DNA from: BOG-1184 sp964651515
GTDB lineage: Bacteria > Fibrobacterota > Chitinivibrionia > Chitinivibrionales > Chitinispirillaceae
DNA: 34,055 bases
Direction: 5' to 3'
Assembly (NCBI GenBank): GCA_964651515.1
Contig: CAZYYB010000024.1
Location: 1 to 34,055, forward strand
Under the pieces are notes generated by a model. That model did not search any database. It worked only from the letters and a program-made list of their open reading frames with translations, and was not told the origin of the DNA. How positions within the stretch are numbered: the stretch's first letter is position 1; each line of letters starts with the position of its first letter. Shown piece by piece: positions 23,946 to 31,661 of this stretch. The translations under genes were made by a program, and so were the position numbers.

Positions 23946-26354
23946 ATGGTGAACACACCACAGCAGAAAAGCGGACAGCGTCCGTCCTTTATCGCACGAT
24001 ACGGGCAGAACCCGTGGATCTATGTCGCGGCCCTGGCGCTCCTGACCTTCCTGGTCTTCGCCGGCTTCTTCCTCTCCGGCGGCATGCTCTCGAGCTCCGA
24101 CCAGTTGCAGGGGCTCGACTCAAAGGTCTTCCTGAAAGACGCCCTGGTAAAATTCCACCAGATTCCCTTCTGGTTCAGCCCGCGCCTTGGCGGCATGCCG
24201 ACCATCGACGCCCTCTTCGGCGACGTCTTCTATCCTCTTTCCTTACTTATCAATGCGCTCCTGCCCGTGCCGCAGGCGATCAGCTTCAGGATGATCTTCC
24301 ACGTCTTCCTCGCCGGGCTCTTCTTCTTCCTGCTGCTGCGCCGGGGATTCAAGGTTTCGGCCCCGCTCGCCTTTGTCGGCGGGGTGTTTTACATGCTGAA
24401 TCCGCAGTTTCTCTCCCTCATCTACCCCGGCCACGACGGGAAGATGTTCGTGATCGCCTGGGTGCCCTTCATGGTGTGGCAGCTGAAGGAGCTCGCCGAA
24501 ACGCAGAAATTCACGCACGCGATACTGCTGGGCGCCGGCATCGGCATGTCGATCCTGACCTCGCAGATCCAGTCGACCTACTTCGCGATGTGGGGGCTTG
24601 GCGCCTATGCGGCGTTCGCGATCGTGCGCTCGGTCATCGTGCATGAACCGGGCAAGGCGCTGCGCACCGCGATTTTCTTTTGCATCGCCTGCGCCGTCGG
24701 GCTTGGCATCGGGTTCATCCAGCTCTACCCCTCGGTCATGTATGTCCGCGAGGCGCTATCGGTTCGCGGCGTGGATCGCGGCTTTGCCTACGCCACCTCA
24801 TGGTCGCTCCACTGGCCGGAGTTCTTTTCGCTCTGGGTTCCCGAATTCGGCAATACGCTCGACTATTACTGGGGCGGCAACCCGTTCAAGCTGAACGCCG
24901 AGTATGCCGGGGCGGTCGTCGCCTTCCTCGCCGTCCTGTCGCTGGTCGGGAAGTCCCGGCCGTGGCGATGGTTCTGGGCCGGCGCCGCAGCATTTTCCGC
25001 GCTCTTCGCCCTGGGGGCCGAGACGCCGTTTTTCAGCATCGTCTACGCGCTCGTTCCCGGCGTCAAGAAGTTCCGCGCTCCGAGCATGATCATGTTCTGG
25101 TTCTCCTTCAGCACCGTGCTCCTCGCCGTCCTCTTCCTGAAGGACCTCGCGAGCGGGGATCTCGCCGCATTGAGCGAGCTCCGGCGCAAAAAATGGACAA
25201 AGGGGCTCCTCGTCACCGCGGCGGGGTTCGTGGTCGTCGCGGCCGTTTTTTCGATGAAGGACCTCGTCGCCAACCTCCCGTTCATCGGCATGCTCGACAC
25301 GGAAAAACGCCAGGTCTTCGAGGCGAACTTTTCCAAAAACTTCGTGCCCATGCTCTGGCTCTGGCTCCTGTTCAGCCTGGTCACGATCGGGTGCCTCATT
25401 GCCGCCATCAGGGGGAAGATCAAGCCCGGCGCGGCGATCGCCGTCATTCTCGTGATCGGGGCGCTCGATGTCCTGCGCGTCGACGCGCAGTTCATCAAGG
25501 TCATCGACCCGCAGCCGTACTTTGCCGACGAACCGGCCTTCCAGGACCTTCGCGGGAAAATGGCCGAGGCGCCCTTCCGCTGCTTCTCCATCGCCGGTGC
25601 GCTCCCGCAGAACGCCGAGGGGGTCCACGGGCTCGAAGGCGTCGGCGGGTTCCACGACAACGAGCTCCGGTGGTACCGGCAGTTCCGCGGCGACCAGCAG
25701 GACCGCAACTACTACGAGAACCTTCTCGGGCAGTCGGGAGACGGCCAGGCCTACCTGATATCCGAGAACCTGAAGAACGGGAACAACTTCCTGAACCTGG
25801 CAAACGCGAAATACTACCTCGCGCGGCAGGGACGCGACCTGATCGCCATCAAAAATGAGGGCGCGCTGGACCGGCTCTCCTTCGCCGCCGGGTACGTGGT
25901 CATCGACAGCTCGGCGATCATCGACGCCCTGAGGAGCAACCGGTACAACATCCGGACCACCGTCGCGCTCGAACAGGAGCCCGTGGAGAAACCCGGCAAC
26001 GGCCCGTCGACCGATACCATGGGAGAGCCCTTGTCGGTGCAATGGGAACAGTACACGCCGAACAGCCGGAAGGCGATCGTGGAGGCGAAGTCCGACGGCT
26101 TCCTCCGCATCGCCGAGGTCTACTACCCCGGCTGGAAGGTATCGATCGACGGGAAACCGGCTAAAATTTACCGGGCCGACGGCGCCTGGATGGCGGTCGC
26201 CCTGCACCCTGGCCGGCACGAGGTGACGATGCTGCCGCACTCGCTGTTCCTGGGAAAGGCGGTGAAGGTGACGTTTGCGACGCTGGTGCTGGTCTGCCTG
26301 ATCGGGCTGATCGCTGCGGGGCTTGCCTTGCGAAAAAAAATATCGCCGCACTAA
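23946..26354 (+). CDS. YfhO-like multi-pass membrane protein
   Basis: An 802-residue membrane protein of the YfhO family, related to GT-C glycosyltransferases. About a dozen hydrophobic segments lie between residues 20 and 510, starting with WIYVAALALLTFLVFAGFFL, then a soluble C-terminal domain (about 520-770) and a final membrane segment (about 775-795). A DQLQGLDSKVF stretch lies in the first extracytoplasmic loop, where GT-C enzymes keep acidic catalytic residues. Conserved-looking FSPRLGGMPTIDAL and YPGHDGKMF follow. YfhO proteins help glycosylate or modify envelope polymers; the substrate is unknown. A GGGGGGA run touches the ATG; the next codon, GTG at 23949, is an alternative start. 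It ends 12 nt from the convergent GT4 gene. Confidence 0.82.
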   Translation: MVNTPQQKSGQRPSFIARYGQNPWIYVAALALLTFLVFAGFFLSGGMLSSSDQLQGLDSKVFLKDALVKFHQIPFWFSPRLGGMPTIDALFGDVFYPLSLLINALLPVPQAISFRMIFHVFLAGLFFFLLLRRGFKVSAPLAFVGGVFYMLNPQFLSLIYPGHDGKMFVIAWVPFMVWQLKELAETQKFTHAILLGAGIGMSILTSQIQSTYFAMWGLGAYAAFAIVRSVIVHEPGKALRTAIFFCIACAVGLGIGFIQLYPSVMYVREALSVRGVDRGFAYATSWSLHWPEFFSLWVPEFGNTLDYYWGGNPFKLNAEYAGAVVAFLAVLSLVGKSRPWRWFWAGAAAFSALFALGAETPFFSIVYALVPGVKKFRAPSMIMFWFSFSTVLLAVLFLKDLASGDLAALSELRRKKWTKGLLVTAAGFVVVAAVFSMKDLVANLPFIGMLDTEKRQVFEANFSKNFVPMLWLWLLFSLVTIGCLIAAIRGKIKPGAAIAVILVIGALDVLRVDAQFIKVIDPQPYFADEPAFQDLRGKMAEAPFRCFSIAGALPQNAEGVHGLEGVGGFHDNELRWYRQFRGDQQDRNYYENLLGQSGDGQAYLISENLKNGNNFLNLANAKYYLARQGRDLIAIKNEGALDRLSFAAGYVVIDSSAIIDALRSNRYNIRTTVALEQEPVEKPGNGPSTDTMGEPLSVQWEQYTPNSRKAIVEAKSDGFLRIAEVYYPGWKVSIDGKPAKIYRADGAWMAVALHPGRHEVTMLPHSLFLGKAVKVTFATLVLVCLIGLIAAGLALRKKISPH

Positions 26355-26366
26355 GCGCAAGCACTC

Positions 26367-27542
26367 TCAGTGCCGTTTTTGTCCCGGCCCGGAAAGATCG
26401 ATCGAGTGTTGAATGAATTCGTAGAACTGCTTCGCAATCGAGTCCCATTCAAAACTGCGGCTGTGTTCGCGCCCTTTGATTTCGAGTGCGTGACGGAAAT
26501 CGGCGTCGGTCAGAACCCGCTGCATTACCGCAGCAAGCTCATTCACATTACCAACCGGCACCAGAGGGGCGCACCCGCCGGTGACATCGGCGGTGCCCGG
26601 GATATCGGTGCCGATGAAGGCGCACCCCGCAGCCATGGCTTCGAGCGGCACCACGGGATACCCTTCAAACCGCGAAGGCATCACGACCAGAGCCGCATTT
26701 TTTAAAAATCCGGCCTTGTCTTCATTTGCAAACCTTCCGGCAAACCGGACATCGTCCTGAAGACCCATTTTACGGACCATCTCCTCCACAAGCGCGGCAT
26801 CGGCGCCGGTGCCGGCGAAAACCAGCTTCGGCCGCGGGCTCAGCAGGGCGAACGCCTGCAAAAGCGTATCGATGCCCTTCTGGTGAATTTCAAGCCTGCC
26901 GATGTAAAGGATGGTGGGAGCCGTTGCGGCAGAGGACCGATCGATACCGAAGAGAGCGTGATCGATGCCGACGCCGATAAAGCGGATGTTGCTTTTAAAC
27001 CGGGCTTTCTGTTTTATAATGTCCGTCAAATCAGGCGACACTGCGGTGATATCTCTGAAAAACCGGAGCGCCATGGCATCGAATAATCCCGCACCCAGCG
27101 CTTTGAAAAAGCCTTTACCCCTGGCAGCTTTACGGGAGTGAAGATTCTGAAACGACCCGATAACCGGCTTGCGGGTGAAAAAAAATGAAAAACACGGCGA
27201 AAAAGCGGAATAATCTTCAACCACCACATCATAGTGCAGCCCGAGCAGCTGGAAAGGGACGCATAATGCAAAGGTAACTCTGCTCACAAGATACGAGAAC
27301 GGCAAACCCAGACGCCGGTAGAGGATATTGCCGACCCGCTCGGAACGAAGGGCACCCTTGTAAAAACCGGTAAGAACGGTTATTTCGCAGTGCGAGGGAA
27401 AACGCCGGTAAATTTCCAGGGTACGACGCGCCCCGCCTCCGCCGAGCCAGGGATTATCGCAATCGTCGTAGATGATATGTACGATGCGAAGATTTCCGGG
27501 GGATTCGCGCAAATCCGGCCTCTCGTGATTAATAGAGTTCAA
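26367..27542 (-). CDS. Glycosyltransferase family 4 (GT-B)
   Basis: A 391-residue retaining GT-B glycosyltransferase. The N-terminal half has the Gly-rich acceptor-side loop (WLGGGGARRTLEIY). The C-terminal half has ILYIGRLEIHQKGIDTLL and the EX7E motif (Glu293 and Glu301 in SRFEGYPVVPLEAMAAG) that binds the nucleotide sugar. The start codon is TTG at 27542, inside the end of gmhA with a 14-nt overlap; no in-frame ATG precedes the conserved domain. As the last gene of the GDP-heptose operon it may transfer heptose to an envelope glycan; donor and acceptor are inferred from context only. Confidence 0.9.
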   Translation of the reverse strand: MNSINHERPDLRESPGNLRIVHIIYDDCDNPWLGGGGARRTLEIYRRFPSHCEITVLTGFYKGALRSERVGNILYRRLGLPFSYLVSRVTFALCVPFQLLGLHYDVVVEDYSAFSPCFSFFFTRKPVIGSFQNLHSRKAARGKGFFKALGAGLFDAMALRFFRDITAVSPDLTDIIKQKARFKSNIRFIGVGIDHALFGIDRSSAATAPTILYIGRLEIHQKGIDTLLQAFALLSPRPKLVFAGTGADAALVEEMVRKMGLQDDVRFAGRFANEDKAGFLKNAALVVMPSRFEGYPVVPLEAMAAGCAFIGTDIPGTADVTGGCAPLVPVGNVNELAAVMQRVLTDADFRHALEIKGREHSRSFEWDSIAKQFYEFIQHSIDLSGPGQKRH

Positions 27543-28101
27543 TGAATTTCTTCATGCAGGTCATGATGATGTGCCCCAAAAGAAGATGGATATCCTCGAC
27601 CAGGCCAAATTCATTGAACGGAACGTGAATATTAGCATCGGAAAGCGAAAGTAGCTTCCCTCCGTCAAAGCCGGTCAGGCTGATGACGCGGCCGCCCTGC
27701 TCGCGGGCAAATCGGACGCCGTTCAGGACGTTCCGGGAGTTGCCCGATGCAGAGATCGCCAGGACTGCATCGCCGGGGGAAAATATGATTTCCAGTTGTT
27801 TTTCGAAAACCGCATCGTAGGAAAAATCATTGCTGAGTGCGGTCAACAGCGGCGTATTGTCTGTCAGGCTCATGGCCTTGAGGGCGGGTTTCCCCTTGCA
27901 GGCACACCCCTTGGAAAGATCTTCCGCCAGGTGCGACGAGGTCGCCGCGCTCCCGCCGTTGCCGAAGATGAAGAGCGCTTTCCCGGCGCAGTATGTCTCT
28001 TCGATGAGGGTAATCGCTTTCCCGATGGATTCCCTATTGATTCCGGCAAGAACCTTCTGGGCGGAAGCGATATAATTACTGATGACGGCATCCTGGTTCA
28101 T
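27529..28101 (-). CDS. gmhA: Sedoheptulose-7-phosphate isomerase
   Basis: A 190-residue SIS-domain isomerase that converts sedoheptulose 7-phosphate to D-glycero-D-manno-heptose 7-phosphate. FIFGNGGSAATSSHLAEDL (44-62) forms the phosphate loop and contains His57, a probable metal ligand. AISASGNSRNVL (115-126) is the second SIS loop. EDIHLLLGH near 169-177 provides the other metal-binding side. The ATG has a GGAG site and lies three bases after the hddA stop. It supplies HddA in the GDP-heptose branch. Confidence 0.93.
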   Translation of the reverse strand: MNQDAVISNYIASAQKVLAGINRESIGKAITLIEETYCAGKALFIFGNGGSAATSSHLAEDLSKGCACKGKPALKAMSLTDNTPLLTALSNDFSYDAVFEKQLEIIFSPGDAVLAISASGNSRNVLNGVRFAREQGGRVISLTGFDGGKLLSLSDANIHVPFNEFGLVEDIHLLLGHIIMTCMKKFIELY

Positions 28102-28104
28102 AGG

Positions 28105-29076
28105 TCACTCCACGTAGACGATTTTAGAGCCCTGATAGTCAAAAGCAAACGATAGCTCACGCAGGCCCGACAGTGCCATCCTGACTTTGCCCTGGTTTTT
28201 TTTTGTTGCATAGATGCAGAGAAACCCTCCCCCTCCGGCACCGAGAATTTTGCCCCCGGTGGCCCCGGCGTGAAGCGCACGCTCGTAGAGGGCATTTATT
28301 TCGGTAGTAGTAATATCGCCCGATAGCTGCTTTTTGATTTGCCACCCCGTATGAAGAATCCTGCCGAACAATGGTATTCCTTTTCCATTGCGGAGGGCCT
28401 CGGCCAGTTCAAAAGACTGGTTTTTCAGCATTAATTTGCTGCCGTGATTTTCAACCTTTCGCTCCTCCGTGCCTTTCAGGACCGCCGAGGCGCTGCGATG
28501 GATTCCGGTATAGAAGAGCAACAGGTTTCCCGCCAGTTTCCGGTGCAGGTCGGCAGGCATGATAATCGGGTCGACATAAACACTCTCATCGGCATTGAAT
28601 TGAATAAGATTCAGTCCGCCGAATGCCGCGGCATATTGATCCTGTTTCCCGATAGGTTCATGGAGGATATCGATTTCGATCTGACAGGCGCGATCGGCAA
28701 GTTCCCGCGCAGACGCGTAGCGCCCCTGATAAGCAAAAAGCGCGTGGAGAAGTCCGACGGTGAAGCTGCTCGATGAACCGAGGCCGGTGCCCGCCGGGAT
28801 GTCGGCAATCGAGGTAATTTCGATCCCGTTGGTGATGCCGGCCATTTTCAGTGCCTCGCGGACGATGGGATGCTCCAGGGCATCCGCATGGTCGACGATT
28901 TCGGTTTTAGAATAGCTCGCCCGGATGGTATGGTCGAACCGTTTATTGACGGTTATATACATATATTTGTTGATGGTGGTCGAAACGACCGCGCCGCCTT
29001 CTGTCCGATAAAAAGACTTGAGGTCGGTACTGCCCCCGGTGAAGCTTATCCTGAACGGCGTTCGTGAAATAATCAT
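28105..29076 (-). CDS. hddA: D-glycero-alpha-D-manno-heptose 7-phosphate kinase (GHMP family)
   Basis: A 323-residue GHMP kinase. The N-terminal RTPFRISFTGGSTDL and the ATP loop IPAGTGLGSSSSFTVGLL (93-110) are typical of heptose-7-phosphate kinases of the HddA type, and GGKILGAGGGGFLC near residue 271 is the third GHMP motif. It phosphorylates C1 to give the alpha-1,7-bisphosphate. The frame is open to 29226, but the ATG at 29076 has a GAGGA site and matches the family start. It lies seven bases after the hddC-gmhB stop. The alpha-anomer route leads to GDP-heptose, not to the ADP-heptose of LPS core. Confidence 0.92.
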   Translation of the reverse strand: MIISRTPFRISFTGGSTDLKSFYRTEGGAVVSTTINKYMYITVNKRFDHTIRASYSKTEIVDHADALEHPIVREALKMAGITNGIEITSIADIPAGTGLGSSSSFTVGLLHALFAYQGRYASARELADRACQIEIDILHEPIGKQDQYAAAFGGLNLIQFNADESVYVDPIIMPADLHRKLAGNLLLFYTGIHRSASAVLKGTEERKVENHGSKLMLKNQSFELAEALRNGKGIPLFGRILHTGWQIKKQLSGDITTTEINALYERALHAGATGGKILGAGGGGFLCIYATKKNQGKVRMALSGLRELSFAFDYQGSKIVYVE

Positions 29077-29083
29077 AATTTCC

Positions 29084-30394
29084 TCACCGCTTGCCGGCGG
29101 GGTCGTTGTTAAGAATATAGTCAACCGCTGCGGCGAGGTCGGGGGCGCAGTAGTCGGGATCGGCAGCGAACGTTTTATCCGTGCCTCCGTAGCCGGTCTT
29201 GACCAGAATGGTAAACAATCCGGCATTCCTCCCGGTCTGAATATCGCGGGTAGAATCGCCGATGATGTACGAACGACCGGTATCGATATTGAATTTCCGC
29301 GTCGCTGCCCGAATCATCCCGATCGACGGTTTCCGGCAGTCACAGGGTATCTTGAAGGCGGGATTTTCTTCGGGAAATCCGCGGTCGGGATGATGGGGGC
29401 AGACATAGTATTGGTCGATAAAGGCCCCCTCACCACCGAGCAGCGTATCAATGCGTTTGTGCATTCGCTGCACCTCATCGAGGGAGCAGAGCCCCCGCGC
29501 TACCGCCGGCTGGTTGGTTACCACGATGCCGAGAAAAATCGAACCGTTGATTTGCTTTATCGCCCCTGCGGCTCCGGGCAGGAGTCGCAGGTCCTCGGCG
29601 CGGCGAATAAGATCAACTTCCTCATTGATGACTCCATCGCGGTCGAGGAAAATCGCCCGCTGAGGATGCGATAAATTCCGGGCAATCGGTTTCCCGGCAA
29701 CGGTATCCCGCTCAACAGAGGCCAGGCGCTCCACCGTGCCCATATCCTTGATATATTCACTGGTGCTGTAACCGTACATGCGTTTCCCGGACCTGAGTAT
29801 CGCCGGAAAAATATCCTTACCGAAATCGGAAAACCCCTCCGGGATATCCGCAAGCAGCTCCGGGGACAGAATGTATGCGCCTGCATTGACAAGATTCCGG
29901 CGATAGCCTCCGATGTCGTGCGGCTTGGCATAGAATCCGACGATCCGGTCATGATCGTCCATATCAAGGAGATCGCTGTCAAACGGATGTGAATTCGGGT
30001 GAACGGCCAGGGTGGCAATGCCGGCCTTCGCTGCATGGAAATCGGTCATTCTCACGAAATCCATGTCGATCATGCAATCGCCATAAAGAACCAGAAACGG
30101 CTCCTTCAGCGAAGAGCAGGCCTGCTTCACCGCACCGCCGGTACCAAGCGGCTCTTTCTCTGAGAAATAATCGATCGAAACTCCCATTTGCGCACCCTCT
30201 TTGAAACGATCCCGGATTACCTCGCCCTTATATCCGGTAAGCAAGAGGATTTTTCTGATGCCGGACCGCTTGAGAGACTCCATCTGGAATTCGAGAACCG
30301 ATTTACCGGCAAGAGGAACCAGCGGCTTTGGCAAACCGCCGGCCCGGTCGCCCAGGCGAGTGCCTTTTCCACCGGCGAGAATTGCTGCTATCAT
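29084..30394 (-). CDS. Bifunctional heptose-1-phosphate guanylyltransferase and GmhB phosphatase (HddC-GmhB fusion)
   Basis: A 436-residue fusion of two consecutive pathway steps. Residues 1-235 are a sugar-nucleotidyltransferase of the HddC type: LAGGKGTRLG near residue 6, a PKPLVPLAGK segment, YGDCMID with a metal Asp near 106, and FGKDIFPAIL. Residues 245-430 are a GmhB-type HAD phosphatase with Asp251 and Asp253 (LDRDGVINEE), the zinc loop CPHHP (Cys332) and CDC (351-353), and GDSTRDIQ. It would remove the 7-phosphate and then make GDP-D-glycero-alpha-D-manno-heptose from heptose 1-phosphate. Its stop is seven bases before hddA and its ATG overlaps the epimerase stop (ATGA). GTP rather than another NTP is inferred from family and operon. 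Confidence 0.9.
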   Translation of the reverse strand: MIAAILAGGKGTRLGDRAGGLPKPLVPLAGKSVLEFQMESLKRSGIRKILLLTGYKGEVIRDRFKEGAQMGVSIDYFSEKEPLGTGGAVKQACSSLKEPFLVLYGDCMIDMDFVRMTDFHAAKAGIATLAVHPNSHPFDSDLLDMDDHDRIVGFYAKPHDIGGYRRNLVNAGAYILSPELLADIPEGFSDFGKDIFPAILRSGKRMYGYSTSEYIKDMGTVERLASVERDTVAGKPIARNLSHPQRAIFLDRDGVINEEVDLIRRAEDLRLLPGAAGAIKQINGSIFLGIVVTNQPAVARGLCSLDEVQRMHKRIDTLLGGEGAFIDQYYVCPHHPDRGFPEENPAFKIPCDCRKPSIGMIRAATRKFNIDTGRSYIIGDSTRDIQTGRNAGLFTILVKTGYGGTDKTFAADPDYCAPDLAAAVDYILNNDPAGKR

Positions 30395-31347
30395 GCCGTC
30401 GTCGCGCTCCCGAATTGTTTTGTCAGCTCGATGGCCGCGCGCCGGACCGCCTCATCGGAGGAAAGTTGCGGCTTCCAGCCTAGGCGCTGCATTCGGGCAG
30501 TATCGAGGGCAACAATGGGAACATCGCCTATCCAGCCGCGCCGGGAACCGGTAAATTCAAACGTAACATTTTGAAGACTCATGGATTCGACAATGGCTGC
30601 GGCTATATACCGGACGCTCGTGTTACCTTCGGTTGCCAGGTTGAATGCGTTAACATCATCAAGCGCATGCTCATAGCCGAAAAGCATACCATCTATAAGA
30701 TCGCTTACATGAATATAGGGCTTTGCCTGGTTGCCGTCACCGAGGATGCGCAGGGAGGAAGCATCCGCTTTCAGGCGATGGATAAAATCATAAAAAACGC
30801 CATGCGTAGCATTGGGTCCGATGACATTGCCGAATCGATAAATCCAGGCCTTTATCCCGTAATTATGGGAGAATGCGGTGACAAATCCTTCCGCGGCGAG
30901 TTTTGATGCACCATAGAGGGAAATGGGATGCAGAGGACCGTAGTTCTCGGGCGTCGGAAGAACCTCCGCTTCGCCGTAAATGGCTGAGGTAGAAGCGAAA
31001 ATCAGGTGGGGTACCTTGTTGCGGCGCATGGCTTCCAGCACATTATATGTTGTCAATGTGCCGAGGCTGAGATCGAGATTGGTCTTCTCCCTTCCAAGAC
31101 TGATGTCGGAATTGGCGGCCAGATGAAATATCAAATCACACCCCTGGCTTGATTCAATTACCGCAGCAAGGTCGAGGAGGTCCTTTTTCACGAACCGAAA
31201 GCCGGGATTGGTTATAAAAGGAGAAAGGAACTCCTCTTTGCCGAGGTAAAGATTATCGCAGACGATAACCGTATGATTTTCATGCAGAAGGCGCGCAATC
31301 AAATTGCTGCCGATGAATCCAGCTCCGCCGGTGACGAGTATTCGCAT
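30391..31347 (-). CDS. NAD-dependent nucleotide-sugar epimerase/dehydratase (extended SDR)
   Basis: A 318-residue extended short-chain dehydrogenase. The NAD motif is TGGAGFIG (6-13) and the catalytic set is Thr120, Tyr145 and Lys149 (YGASK), with FHLAANSD before it. The sequence resembles UDP-glucose 4-epimerase and GDP-sugar dehydratase families. As the first gene of the GDP-heptose operon it probably modifies the heptose nucleotide, for instance as an epimerase or 4,6-dehydratase. The specific reaction cannot be read from sequence. The stop overlaps the next start by 4 nt. Confidence 0.88.
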   Translation of the reverse strand: MRILVTGGAGFIGSNLIARLLHENHTVIVCDNLYLGKEEFLSPFITNPGFRFVKKDLLDLAAVIESSQGCDLIFHLAANSDISLGREKTNLDLSLGTLTTYNVLEAMRRNKVPHLIFASTSAIYGEAEVLPTPENYGPLHPISLYGASKLAAEGFVTAFSHNYGIKAWIYRFGNVIGPNATHGVFYDFIHRLKADASSLRILGDGNQAKPYIHVSDLIDGMLFGYEHALDDVNAFNLATEGNTSVRYIAAAIVESMSLQNVTFEFTGSRRGWIGDVPIVALDTARMQRLGWKPQLSSDEAVRRAAIELTKQFGSATTA

Positions 31348-31661
31348 AGATTGGCTTTAATTTCTATGGTTATTGCTATTTTTCAGAAAAAGGCAGTCCG
31401 GCCGTAAAAAAACCATGAGAGAATCTTGCCGGACCGGTTCGCTATATGCTTCTAAAATAAGCAATTCCTATGATCTGTTTCCAGTTCTACCGTTCTATGC
31501 ATCGCACCAGACGCAATGATTACCGATATTGCATCTTATAGATCATTTCGGTCATTAACGAGGACACTCAATAAGGCCGATTACCGGATCACCCATAAAA
31601 AAGGGAGGAATGAAATATTCCTCCCTTGAGAAGTTGACGGTCTTCAAAACTTGAAAAACGG
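31348..31661. other. Intergenic region upstream of the heptose operon
   Basis: A 314-nt stretch between two genes on the minus strand. The end near 31662 holds the terminator of the LamG gene. The rest is AT-rich and should contain the heptose operon promoter, but no clear boxes are seen. A 7-bp inverted repeat (31396-31402 with 31428-31434) is the only other structure noticed. Confidence 0.5.
31601..31627 (-). terminator. Rho-independent terminator of the LamG/FN3 gene
   Basis: An 11-bp perfect stem (31601-31611 with 31617-31627) with a 5-nt loop. Read on the minus strand it is followed by six T residues. It lies 35 nt downstream of the stop codon at 31662. Confidence 0.9.

Noticed and set aside
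24798..26360. A 520-codon minus-strand frame opposite the YfhO-like gene
   Set aside because: Charged low-complexity shadow; the + strand encodes clear membrane segments.
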